Source: Planctomycetota bacterium (GTDB lineage: Bacteria; Planctomycetota; Phycisphaerae; Phycisphaerales; SM1A02). Taken from it: 64,000 nt of DNA. This document shows, piece by piece, positions 37,590 to 46,283 of the stretch. Position 1 is the first letter of the stretch, and each line of letters opens with the position of its first letter. The notes under the pieces were generated by a model. That model searched no databases. It was given only the letters and a program-made list of their open reading frames with translations, and was not told the origin of the DNA. The position numbers and the translations under genes are program-made. The stretch is from positions 124,001-188,000 of the forward strand of contig JADFIR010000002.1 in the NCBI GenBank assembly GCA_022566535.1, given 5' to 3'.

Positions 37590-39413
37590 TCATTCCCCAC
37601 TCGCGGCTTGCAGAATACCGCTCAGCGCCTCGGTCTTGGCAAATCGCCAGCGCCCGACGAACCGGTCGTTGACGAAGATCGCGGGCACGGCGCGAAGACC
37701 GCTGCTCTGGGCGATCGTGGCGTCGGCCGCAATCGCCTCGGCCGCATCGATGCTGTCCATCGCTGCGCGGAAAGCCTGCGGATCGAAACCTAGCACGGAA
37801 ATGGCGTCGTCGAGCTTCTGCTCGTCGATCCCGGGCTGGTTCTCCATCAGCCACGCGTGTATCTTCCAATATCCTTCGACGCCGCCGAGGATGCCCGCCG
37901 CTTCCGCCGCCTTTGCGGCCAGGCAGGCAAAGGGATACTGGGTGGTGCTCACGACGGGATTGCAGGCCTCGTCGATCGGGAAATGCCGGAAGTGGTAGCG
38001 AACATCCGATCGTCCGGCCATGAAATTGCGGATGATTGCGTCGGCTTGGACGGTGCGCGGCTCCTGATAATCGCCCCACAGCATGATGTGGACGGTGGGA
38101 TCTTGGGTCCCCAAGGGCCATGACTGCGCATCGAGGGGCAGGGTCGCGGGCGCGCGCGCTTGCCACGTTTCCCGGGCGGTTTCTGCTGCGGTCTTGGGCT
38201 GATCGGCAGCCGCAGTGAGAGCCGGGGGATTCGTCGCGGCCAGAGCCTCGACCGCCTGCTGCACGCCGCCCTGCACGCGCCAGCCTTTCAGCTCCACGCC
38301 GTTTATGAAAATCATCGGTGTGTGTTGGACGCCGAGATCAAAGCCTTCGTCGATGTCCTGCTGGACCAAGCGGAGCGTTTCCTCGCCTGCCATCACGCGC
38401 GTCCATTGGTCGAAGTTGTAGCCCTGTTCGATGACGACGTCCCGCATCTGCTGGTTGCTAAAGAATCCCTCGTGCTCGAAGAGCCACTCGTGCATTTGCC
38501 AGAATCCGTCGTTGCCGCGGATGATTCCGGCCGCCTCAGCCGCTCTGGCCGCCCAGCACGCATTGGGATGGAGGTTGGTCCCGATGTACGCGTTGCAGTC
38601 CGTGGACATCGGGTAGTGCTTCACGGAGATCGACATGTCATCGCGCTGGGCGAAGAACGCGAAGATGTCGTCTTCAATATGGCCGCAGTCTTCGCACTGG
38701 TAGTCTGAGAAGATGACCAGACGGATCGGCGCCGCCTCGGGCCCCAGCCGGTACCGGCCGGTGAAGGTCGGCCCGTCCTGCTGCGGTTGTGTGGACGCTC
38801 CTCCGCCGTCCTGCGGTCGGCGCTGGATCACCTGCTCGGTGGACCGCGCAAGCTCGCCTTCTTCCTTCTCTAGGATGCGCTGCTTCTGCGTCACCTCGGC
38901 AACGGCCAGGGCCGCCGTGGCGAGCAGGAACACCACCCCTCCAATCGCCAGCGGGCGCAGTGACGGCGCCGCTGGCCGGGGGGCCATCTCGACCATCAGC
39001 AGAAACACCAGATTGGCCGCATGGGCCCCAAGGCAATAGGGGCAGAGGTAACCTCCTGCGAGCATCACCACGACGAAGCCCACCGAGATCACAGCGCCAA
39101 ACCGAACGAGTTGACGAAATCCGTTGGAGACGCCTTGCCGGGAAGTGAGCCACGCCATGAGCAATGCCAAGAAGTAAGCGAGGCCGACAAACGACACCGG
39201 CCAGTCCACCCACGGAACCCTGCCCCAGACACTCGCCGCCGCTTTGGCGCACGGGCTGCCGGGCCCGCAGCCAGGGACTTCCAAGCCGCCGAAATGCTGC
39301 TGCACGAGCGCCAATGACGCAACCACAGCCGTAGCGAGCAGGACGATACCGGTCGCGAAGAACGCCCGTGGCAGTGGCGCACCCGTGTCGGTCGTGACCT
39401 CCTGCGGCGTCAT
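37590..39413 (-). CDS. VKOR - DsbA - DsbA fusion, second of tandem pair
   Basis: A 607-residue membrane thiol-oxidation protein. Residues 15-180 form a VKOR domain with C49/C55 (PGCGPGSPC) and C124/C127 (LCPYCLGAH), the two redox pairs of bacterial VKOR. A first thioredoxin-like DsbA domain (about 225-400) has CEDC in SDYQCEDCGHIE and the cis-proline region HTPMIFINGVEL. A second DsbA-like domain (about 435-605) has WGDYQEPRTV where the active CxxC should be, but keeps a cis-proline (LRAVPAIFVNDRF). ATGA overlap joins it to the upstream paralogue. It likely introduces disulfides into exported proteins. Confidence 0.9.
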   Translation of the reverse strand: MTPQEVTTDTGAPLPRAFFATGIVLLATAVVASLALVQQHFGGLEVPGCGPGSPCAKAAASVWGRVPWVDWPVSFVGLAYFLALLMAWLTSRQGVSNGFRQLVRFGAVISVGFVVVMLAGGYLCPYCLGAHAANLVFLLMVEMAPRPAAPSLRPLAIGGVVFLLATAALAVAEVTQKQRILEKEEGELARSTEQVIQRRPQDGGGASTQPQQDGPTFTGRYRLGPEAAPIRLVIFSDYQCEDCGHIEDDIFAFFAQRDDMSISVKHYPMSTDCNAYIGTNLHPNACWAARAAEAAGIIRGNDGFWQMHEWLFEHEGFFSNQQMRDVVIEQGYNFDQWTRVMAGEETLRLVQQDIDEGFDLGVQHTPMIFINGVELKGWRVQGGVQQAVEALAATNPPALTAAADQPKTAAETARETWQARAPATLPLDAQSWPLGTQDPTVHIMLWGDYQEPRTVQADAIIRNFMAGRSDVRYHFRHFPIDEACNPVVSTTQYPFACLAAKAAEAAGILGGVEGYWKIHAWLMENQPGIDEQKLDDAISVLGFDPQAFRAAMDSIDAAEAIAADATIAQSSGLRAVPAIFVNDRFVGRWRFAKTEALSGILQAASGE

Positions 39414-41293
39414 TGGGCCGCCTCCTCGATCATGCGCTGGAGCGTGCGGTGCTCCTGGAAGCGCCATCTTGGCACAAACTTGTTGTTGATGAAGATCATT
39501 GGGATGCTGCGCAGGCCCAACGTTTTGCCCGCTCGGGCGTCTTCGGTGATGGCTGCGGCTACGTCGGGGGTCTCCATCTGGGCGAACAGAGCCTCGGGGT
39601 CGAGTCCCATGTCGGCGGCGGCCCCGCGAAGCGTCGCATCGCTGAACTGCCTTTGGTTGCTCATCAGCCAATCGTGCATCTTCCAATAGCCGTCGGTTCC
39701 GCCCAGCGCCCCCGCCGCCTCGGCCGCCTGCGCGGCCCGGCAAGCCAGCGGATGACGATTCGATTGCGTCGCCGGGTTGCACTCCTGGTTGAACGGGAAA
39801 TGCCGGAACGTGTATCGCGTGTCCGGCCGGGAGGCGGCGATCCGGCGAAGGATCCCGTCCGCCTCGGCGGTGAACGGCTCCTGATAATCGCCCCACACGA
39901 CAACATCTACCTTGGCGTCTTGCGGTCCGATCGTCCACGCCCGTGAATCGGCCGGGATGCTTCGTGCCGGCTGTTCCCGCCAATCGGCGACGTATTTCTT
40001 GGCCGCCGCTGGTGGGCGGTCGTGGGCCGCGGTCTGCCGCGGCGGATTGGTGGCCGCCAACGCCGCCACCGCTCGGATCAGGGCGTTGGGTGCGTTCCAA
40101 CCCTTCAGCTCCACGCCGTTGATGAAAACCATCGGCGTATAGTGCAGGCCGAGCGCCGACGCTTCGTCGGTATCCGCCGTGATGAGCTCCAGTGGTTGCC
40201 GGCTCTGCATGATGCCTAAGAACTGCTGAAGCTGCTGTGGATCGTAGCCAAGCTCGCGCAGACCTTGATGCAGCTCGGCGTCGGTGAATGCCCCGCCACG
40301 ATCGAACAGCCATCGGTGCATTTGCCAGAAGCCGTCGTTGCCGCGGAGGATGCCCGCGGTCTCGGCGGCTCGGGCCGCCCAGCACGCGTTGGGGTGCAGG
40401 GTCTTGCGGGCGTTGCGATTGCAGTCGGTGCACATCGGGAAGTGCTTCGCGGACAGCGAGATGTCGTCGCGCTGATCAAGGATTGCGCTCGCCTGCGCCT
40501 CAATGCGCTTGCAGTCGGGGCATTGGTAGTCCGAGATGATCACCAGCCGAATCGGCGCCTCGGCAGGGCCGATCAAGTGCCGGCCGGTGAAGCCCTCGGT
40601 GCGTCCGGCCGTTGTCGATTCGATAATCCGCTGAGTCGATTCCGCCTGCTCTCGTTCCGCCTTCTTTTCAGCGAGCTGTTTGAATGACCGCCGGGCGCCT
40701 TCCTGTGCCCCGGACGCGACCAGAAACACGACGCCGATCCAGACGAGCGGTTTCAACGATGCCGCTGAGGCCGTTGCCGAGCGTTGCACCGTCACAAGGA
40801 AGCCGAAATTGGCCACATGGACGGCTAGGCAGTACCAGCAGAGATGCCGGCTGAAGATCATCACCATGATAAACATCACGGAAAACGCCGCCCCGACCCA
40901 AACCAGGTACTTCAGGGCGATCGAGACGCCGCGGGCCCGGCCGGCCTGGATCCATGCCCCCAGCAGCGCGAGGAAGTACGCCAATCCGACAAACGACACC
41001 GGCCAGTTCACCAGGGGAACCTTGCCCCAGGCGCCTTGGGTCAACTCGGCACAGGCGCTGCCGGGCCCGCAGCCGGGAAGGCTCAGGGCGTCGAGATGCT
41101 GGAGCACGAGCATGAGCGATGCACCGATCGCGATGATGAGCGGAACCATCGCCGCCAGGACCAGGCCCGACGACGGATGCGGCTGGGCTGATGCCGCGGC
41201 GCCGTGTCCCGGCGCTGCCGATCGGGGCCGCCTCGGTGACTTCTTCTTCGCTCGCTTCCTTCGACTGGCCATCGCCTTTGCAATCTCCATCAT
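39410..41293 (-). CDS. VKOR - DsbA - DsbA fusion, first of tandem pair
   Basis: A 627-residue paralogue of the following gene. After a basic N-terminus (RRKRAKKKSPRR) the VKOR domain carries C75/C81 (PGCGPGSAC) and C152/C155 (LCWYCLAVH). The first DsbA-like domain has CPDC (SDYQCPDCKRIE, near 258) and HYTPMVFINGVEL; the second reads WGDYQEPFTAEADGI, without cysteines, yet retains LRSIPMIFINNKF. The same loss in both copies shows it preceded the duplication. The two genes share a four-base overlap and probably one transcript. The pair may be specialised for different electron acceptors or clients. Confidence 0.9.
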   Translation of the reverse strand: MMEIAKAMASRRKRAKKKSPRRPRSAAPGHGAAASAQPHPSSGLVLAAMVPLIIAIGASLMLVLQHLDALSLPGCGPGSACAELTQGAWGKVPLVNWPVSFVGLAYFLALLGAWIQAGRARGVSIALKYLVWVGAAFSVMFIMVMIFSRHLCWYCLAVHVANFGFLVTVQRSATASAASLKPLVWIGVVFLVASGAQEGARRSFKQLAEKKAEREQAESTQRIIESTTAGRTEGFTGRHLIGPAEAPIRLVIISDYQCPDCKRIEAQASAILDQRDDISLSAKHFPMCTDCNRNARKTLHPNACWAARAAETAGILRGNDGFWQMHRWLFDRGGAFTDAELHQGLRELGYDPQQLQQFLGIMQSRQPLELITADTDEASALGLHYTPMVFINGVELKGWNAPNALIRAVAALAATNPPRQTAAHDRPPAAAKKYVADWREQPARSIPADSRAWTIGPQDAKVDVVVWGDYQEPFTAEADGILRRIAASRPDTRYTFRHFPFNQECNPATQSNRHPLACRAAQAAEAAGALGGTDGYWKMHDWLMSNQRQFSDATLRGAAADMGLDPEALFAQMETPDVAAAITEDARAGKTLGLRSIPMIFINNKFVPRWRFQEHRTLQRMIEEAAQ

Positions 41294-41340
41294 GCCCGGC
41301 TTACGCTGCGCCCGGGCCCGCGACCTACAAGATCGTTACG

Positions 41341-43131
41341 CTACATCCGCTGCGGCGCTTCGATCCCCAGCAGGTCCAGACCGTCACCAAGCACCCGGCG
41401 GACCAGGCCACACAGCCGCAGGCGGGAGCGTCGAAGCGACTCGCTTTGGGCCTTGAGCACGGGACACCTCTCGTAAAACGAACTGTAGGCGTTCGCAAGG
41501 TCGTACAGGAATGTGCATAGGCGATGGGGCTCCAGCGTCGTGGCCGTGTCGGCGACCACGCCCCCGTAACGCAGCAAGAGAAGGGCCAGTTGTCTTTCTG
41601 AGCTGTCCTTCAATACGAATTCCGCGTCACCGACCTCTTCGGGATCCACGTTCGCCTTGGCGAAGATCGAGCACACCCGCGCGTGGGCGTACTGAAGGTA
41701 CGGGCCGGTGTTCCCCTCGAAGGCGATCATTCGGTCGAGGTTGAACACGTAATCGCGCACAAGATCGCTGGAAAGGTCGGCGTACTTGACCGCGCCGATC
41801 CCGACCGCCCGGCCGATCTGGGCCAGCTGCCGGGGGTCCAGGCCGTGGGTTGGGGCGGCCGGGTCCGCGGCGCGCTTCTTCACCTCCAGCGTTCCCCGAT
41901 CGATCGCTTTCTTGAGCAATGTCGCCAGCGGCACATTCTCCCCGCTGCGCGTCTTGAGCGGGGTGCGGTCCGCCCCCAGAACGGCGCCGAACGGAATGTG
42001 GATGAGCTGCGCCTGCGTGCCGTCCGGCAGGCGGTCCCAGCCGATTCTTCCAGCAGCGTCAAACACATCTCGGAAGTGGTCACGCTGTCTTGCATCCACC
42101 ACATAGATCACGCGGCTGGCGCCGAGCTGCTGCACGCGATAGCGCACCGCGGCCAGATCGGTGGTCGAATAGAGGTAGCCGCCGTCGGATTTGCGAATAA
42201 TGAGCGGCCGATCGCGATCGTCGAAACGAATGATGAGGGCCCCCTGATCTTCCTGTGCGAGTCCTGCCTGGATAAAAGCGTCGACCACCTCCGGAAGCTG
42301 GTCGCGGTAGGACGACTCCGGCCGGTTGTTCTGGGGACCGAGCTTCACGCCCAGCAGATCGAAGCTCTCGTACACCGCACGCATGGTGACGTCGATGATC
42401 TTCTGCCAGTCCCTGCGAACATCCGCATCGCCCTGCTGCAGCGCGACGAGCACTTCTTTGGCCGCGGCATCGGCATTCGTGTCCCCGGCGCATTGGTGCT
42501 GCGCGCGACGGTAGGCTGCGTCGAGATCGTCGAGCACCAGCGCATTAAGATCAGCCTTGGAGGCGCGAAGCTCACGAAGCACCATGGCGATGGTCAGGCC
42601 CCAGTCGCCCAGATGATTCTCTCGATGGACTTCTCGGCCACGCCGCTCCAGGATTCGCGCCAAGGCGTCTCCGATAATCGTTGAGCGGAGATGGCCCACG
42701 TGCATCTGCTTGGCGATGTTGACCCCGCAGAGATCAATGGCGATCGGGCGCGCATCCGGATCGGGGGCGATCCCCAGCGCGGCGGTGTCCATGGCCGCGA
42801 GCATCTCGGCGAGGGCCTTTGGTTTGAGGCGGATGTTGATGAACCCAGGCCCCGCCACTTCCGGGGGCTCGGCAATCGCCGACAGCTCGTTCGTTGCCGC
42901 CTTAGCAATCTGCTGTGCGAGCTTCCTCGGGTCCGTGCCGAGACGTTTGGCCAGGCTCATCGCGGCATTGGCCTGGAAGTCGCCGAACTCCGGCCGCTGG
43001 TTCGGCCGAATCAGCGGATCCGTGTCCCCGTAGTCATCGCCCAGCGTCGTGGTGATCGCACGGCGGAGGGCCGCGTCGAGAATCACGATTGGATCAGCGC
43101 TGCGCGAGCGTTGTGTCTGCGTCCTGCTCAC
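41341..43131 (-). CDS. argS: Arginyl-tRNA synthetase
   Basis: A 596-residue class I synthetase that charges tRNA-Arg. It has the N-terminal Add-1 domain, the HIGH-type motif KQMHVGHLRSTIIGD, SDGGYLYSTTDLAAVRYR, the GADRTPLKTRSGENVPL region that replaces KMSKS, and the C-terminal DALR anticodon-binding domain (NTGPYLQYAHARVCSI, ANAYSSFYERCPVL). No ATG is in the right place; GTG 43131 (VSRTQTQRSRSADP) is the best start, with TTG 43137 as alternative. Divergent from arsC, with 177 bases between. Confidence 0.92.
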   Translation of the reverse strand: MSRTQTQRSRSADPIVILDAALRRAITTTLGDDYGDTDPLIRPNQRPEFGDFQANAAMSLAKRLGTDPRKLAQQIAKAATNELSAIAEPPEVAGPGFINIRLKPKALAEMLAAMDTAALGIAPDPDARPIAIDLCGVNIAKQMHVGHLRSTIIGDALARILERRGREVHRENHLGDWGLTIAMVLRELRASKADLNALVLDDLDAAYRRAQHQCAGDTNADAAAKEVLVALQQGDADVRRDWQKIIDVTMRAVYESFDLLGVKLGPQNNRPESSYRDQLPEVVDAFIQAGLAQEDQGALIIRFDDRDRPLIIRKSDGGYLYSTTDLAAVRYRVQQLGASRVIYVVDARQRDHFRDVFDAAGRIGWDRLPDGTQAQLIHIPFGAVLGADRTPLKTRSGENVPLATLLKKAIDRGTLEVKKRAADPAAPTHGLDPRQLAQIGRAVGIGAVKYADLSSDLVRDYVFNLDRMIAFEGNTGPYLQYAHARVCSIFAKANVDPEEVGDAEFVLKDSSERQLALLLLRYGGVVADTATTLEPHRLCTFLYDLANAYSSFYERCPVLKAQSESLRRSRLRLCGLVRRVLGDGLDLLGIEAPQRM

Positions 43132-43308
43132 CGGCAATGAGTATATCGCTGCCGTGGCCTCCGCTGGGTACGCATACGGGACGGGGCGCACGCGACATGC
43201 GACTGGCGTTGGTGAGAGGCAGGGAATGTTGACGATGAAATGATGGAGCGGACCCGCCGCCGGCCGTTCAGCAACTACGCTGGTTGCGCTAATGATTGGA
43301 GGTGCCCG

Positions 43309-43800
43309 ATGACCGCCGATAAGCTGAGTATCCTGTTTCTCTGCACGGGCAATACCGCCCGCAGCCTGATGGCCGAGGCGATCGCCAACCACCAGTTCGC
43401 CCAGAAGCTCCAGGCCAGCTCAGCCGGCTCACAGCCCAAGGACCGGCCCCACGCCTTGACGCTCAAGACGCTGCAAAAGTACGGCGTCAGCGCCGATGGG
43501 CTGCGGTCAAAGAGCTGGGATGAGTTCAAGGATCAGTCGTTCGATTTGGTGATCACGCTCTGCGATGTCGCTCGCCAGGCGTCATGTCCGGAGTTTCCCG
43601 GCGAGCCGCGCCGGGCGCATTGGAGCCTGCCCGACCCGGCGGAGGCGCCCGATACGCTACAGAGCATGTTCGAGGCGATCTACGAGGCGCTGGTTGAGGC
43701 CATCGGCCTGCTGGTCTACGGGCCGAATCCGGACCTCCCCGCCCGGGCAGCCGAGGCCGGCCGGCAGCTCACCCGACGGTTCGCCCCCAGAGCAATCTGA
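43309..43800 (+). CDS. arsC: Arsenate reductase, LMW phosphatase type
   Basis: A 163-residue protein with the CX5R loop CTGNTARS (C12-R18), then a second and third cysteine in LCDVARQASCP (C85, C92), the cysteine relay of thioredoxin-coupled ArsC, and the SLPDPAEA aspartate motif. It reduces arsenate to arsenite. ATG 43309 follows GGAGGTG by four bases. The frame is open upstream to 43240. No other ars gene is next to it. Confidence 0.88.
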   Translation: MTADKLSILFLCTGNTARSLMAEAIANHQFAQKLQASSAGSQPKDRPHALTLKTLQKYGVSADGLRSKSWDEFKDQSFDLVITLCDVARQASCPEFPGEPRRAHWSLPDPAEAPDTLQSMFEAIYEALVEAIGLLVYGPNPDLPARAAEAGRQLTRRFAPRAI

Positions 43801-43908
43801 CCCGCTCGAAGCGGTTTCCGAATGGGTCGCGCCCAACGGCGAATGTTTTCGTCGTGCGCGCAGAGACCGCTATCATCCCAAGCTCGCACGAGGTCAGGCT
43901 CGTTCGTC

Positions 43909-45027
43909 ATGCCCACGCCGACTACTGAACCCACCACGCCCATTGAGCAGCTCGATCGCGTCGGCGACCTGGCGCACCGGCCGCGGGTGCTCTTGGGGAA
44001 GATCGGGCTCGACGGCCACGATCGCGGCGTGAAGCTCATCGCCCGGGCCATGCGCGATAGCGGCATCCACGTGATCTACTCGGGGCTCTGGCAGACGCCG
44101 CGCAGCCTCGCCATCTCCGCTCGCGACGAGGATGTCGATCTGATCGCCTGCTCCATGATGAGTAATTCGCACCTCGTGCTCGTGCCGAGGCTGATTGATG
44201 AGTGCGGCAAGGTTGGCCGGCCTGACATGGTCATCAACGTCGGCGGGATCATCCCCGCCGAAGATGTCCAGCCGATGCTCGATGCCGGCGTGCACCGAAT
44301 CTTCCACACCGGCACGAGCATGCACGAGATCATCGACGGTGTCCGTGAGGTCATTCGTGCCTACGGCCCGCTGGAATCCGATCATGCCGTTGCTCAGCTA
44401 TCGCGACAGATCAGCCGGGTGCATGGCGGTTGTGAGCCGGCGGATGCGCCCCTGGATCGCCCGGGTGATGTCGTCGGGCTGACCGGCTCCCCCGGGGCGG
44501 GGAAGTCCACGCTCGTTGCGGCCATGGCGGCGGAGGCGGTGCGCCGGGGCGAGAAGCTCGCTGTCGTCGCCTTCGATCCCATGAGCCCCATCACCCACGG
44601 CGCGCTGCTCGGTGATCGGCTGCGCGTCGATTTCAACGCCGTGGACGAGAACGTGTTCTACCGCAGCCTGGCGATCACCAATGAAGACTACTCGACGCTG
44701 CCGGGGATCATTGAACTGATCGGGGGGGCAGGGTTCGACAAGCTCATCATCGAGACGGTCGGGGCCGGGCAGAACGATGTGGCCATTCGCGAGCACGTCG
44801 ATCGGACCGCCGTAGTGATGGTGCCCGGCATGGGTGATGCGATCCAGATGGAGAAGGCGGGCATCCTGGAGATCGCCGACCTGTTCATCGTCAACAAAGC
44901 CGACTTCCCCCAGGGGCGCAAGCTCGTCCGCCAGCTCAAAGATATCGCCGGCACACGCCCGATCTACGAGACCGTCGCAACGCTCGGCAAAGGCACCGCC
45001 GAACTCCTCGACGGGCTGTTCGGCTGA
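43909..45027 (+). CDS. B12-binding domain fused to MeaB-type GTPase
   Basis: A 372-residue fusion. Residues 20-155 are a cobalamin-binding domain: GKIGLDGHDRGVKLIARAM with the DxHxxG histidine, CSMMSNSHL and NVGGIIPAEDV. From about 185 a G3E GTPase of the MeaB/ArgK type follows: Walker A GSPGAGKST (near 193), AFDPMSPITHGALLGDRLR, ETVGAGQNDVAI and NKAD. This corresponds to the first two parts of fused mutases of the IcmF type, without the catalytic mutase barrel, which is not in the window. It probably loads or protects a separate B12-dependent acyl-CoA mutase. Confidence 0.9.
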   Translation: MPTPTTEPTTPIEQLDRVGDLAHRPRVLLGKIGLDGHDRGVKLIARAMRDSGIHVIYSGLWQTPRSLAISARDEDVDLIACSMMSNSHLVLVPRLIDECGKVGRPDMVINVGGIIPAEDVQPMLDAGVHRIFHTGTSMHEIIDGVREVIRAYGPLESDHAVAQLSRQISRVHGGCEPADAPLDRPGDVVGLTGSPGAGKSTLVAAMAAEAVRRGEKLAVVAFDPMSPITHGALLGDRLRVDFNAVDENVFYRSLAITNEDYSTLPGIIELIGGAGFDKLIIETVGAGQNDVAIREHVDRTAVVMVPGMGDAIQMEKAGILEIADLFIVNKADFPQGRKLVRQLKDIAGTRPIYETVATLGKGTAELLDGLFG

Positions 45028-45094
45028 GCCACGTGGATTGGACGCAATTGATCTGCTGTCGCGGGCTTGGCGGATCGAGTTCTGTGCGGTGGTG

Positions 45095-45490
45095 TCAAGC
45101 GGGTTGGGCTGATGGTGAGGCGGGCAAGCTGCGCAGGGTGGCGATGAACAACACGAGGAAGACCAGGTCGAGCCAGGCGAACGGCACCCAAACCATCGGG
45201 ATGGACCCGAAGAAGAAGTGGCCGAGCACCGTCGTCGCGTAGGCCAGTTTGAACAGGACGCCCATCTTGATGATGTCGCGATTGCGAGCCGGGGCCTGGG
45301 CCACCAGCCAGAAGCCAATGCCGAAGACCGCCACCACCGCTGCCCCCCATTGCACATATCCATCGTGGTTGGGGAGCGTGATGTCGAGCCAGTTGTACGC
45401 CGGCTTGAAGAAAAGGAGAGCACCAAGGCCGAGGATGAGATCGTACAACGCGGCGACGATGAACAAGGGTTTGATCCAGTTGGCGGTCAT
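45095..45490 (-). CDS. Small four-TM membrane protein
   Basis: A 131-residue protein with four hydrophobic helices (FIVAALYDLILGLGALLFF; YVQWGAAVVAVFGIGFWLV; IKMGVLFKLAYATTVLGHFF; WVPFAWLDLVFLVLFIATL). No named family recognised. Its ATG overlaps the stop of the upstream membrane gene, so both are one transcript. Convergent with the B12/GTPase gene. Confidence 0.75.
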   Translation of the reverse strand: MTANWIKPLFIVAALYDLILGLGALLFFKPAYNWLDITLPNHDGYVQWGAAVVAVFGIGFWLVAQAPARNRDIIKMGVLFKLAYATTVLGHFFFGSIPMVWVPFAWLDLVFLVLFIATLRSLPASPSAQPA

Positions 45491-45996
45491 TGGCTGACTC
45501 CTTGTGTACTCGAGCCCTGGCCCTGGACCGGGCCCCGGCCAGCAGGCGGCGACTCACCGCCTGATCGTGGGCTGCGCAGCATTCGTACGGTGGCGATCGC
45601 CAGCAACACCACGCCGACGGCGAGGAGTGCAAGGGGGAAAGCGTCGGTGGTCTTGTAAACGCCGCCGAGGTGTTGCATGGTCTCGACGAGGCGTGGCTCG
45701 GCGGCGATCATCGGCGCCAGCCAGTGGTTGATCAGCAGCCAGAGAATGCCTACATCCACGCCCAGGACACCCCATAGCGTCAGTTGAAAGAAACCGCCGC
45801 CCCGGAAGACCCGCAGCGCGCACTCCATCATCACGATCGCGGTCAACGCCAGCCCGAGGCTGATCAGGACGCCAGTGGGAACGACTCTGGCCAGAAGTGA
45901 GGTCTGACCGCTCAACACGCACACCACCGCCAGGCCGATGATCCAGCCAAGGAAGCCGATGGTCATTCCGATGTATCCGGCGAGCTTGCCCTTCAC
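45487..45996 (-). CDS. Small four-TM membrane protein with polar tail
   Basis: A 169-residue protein with four hydrophobic segments (IGFLGWIIGLAVVCVLSG; PTGVLISLGLALTAIVMM; LTLWGVLGVDVGILWLLIN; FPLALLAVGVVLLAIATV) and a C-terminal tail rich in G, P and S. No motif recognised. It overlaps the following membrane gene by four bases. The 287 bases upstream (45997-46283) hold no gene I can support. Confidence 0.72.
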   Translation of the reverse strand: MKGKLAGYIGMTIGFLGWIIGLAVVCVLSGQTSLLARVVPTGVLISLGLALTAIVMMECALRVFRGGGFFQLTLWGVLGVDVGILWLLINHWLAPMIAAEPRLVETMQHLGGVYKTTDAFPLALLAVGVVLLAIATVRMLRSPRSGGESPPAGRGPVQGQGSSTQGVSQ

Positions 45997-46283
45997 GAAG
46001 TTGCCTCCATAGCCGTGGTGGGTGAAATGGCGGGACTGCCGCGGGGCGCTCGGCGTTCGCTCACTCCGTGGTCAGTGATCTACGCTCGTCGAACCGCCAC
46101 AGGCCGGCGGCGCGGGCCGGATACGCCGGTCTCGCGCCTTGGACGACAAATCGATGAGCAACTGCCGTGACCATGCTCGCTAAAGGGTAGGTCGCTTCGG
46201 CGCGCTCGTCAGCTTGTAGGGTCCGATTCGCGGACCGAGCTTCTTCTTTCAATGACCGGACATGGTGTCCCGCGCAGCGGACC

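Noticed and set aside
39414-40433. Long N-terminal extension of the second VKOR fusion
   Set aside because: These codons are an out-of-frame shadow of the first VKOR fusion gene; the true start is the ATGA overlap at 39413.
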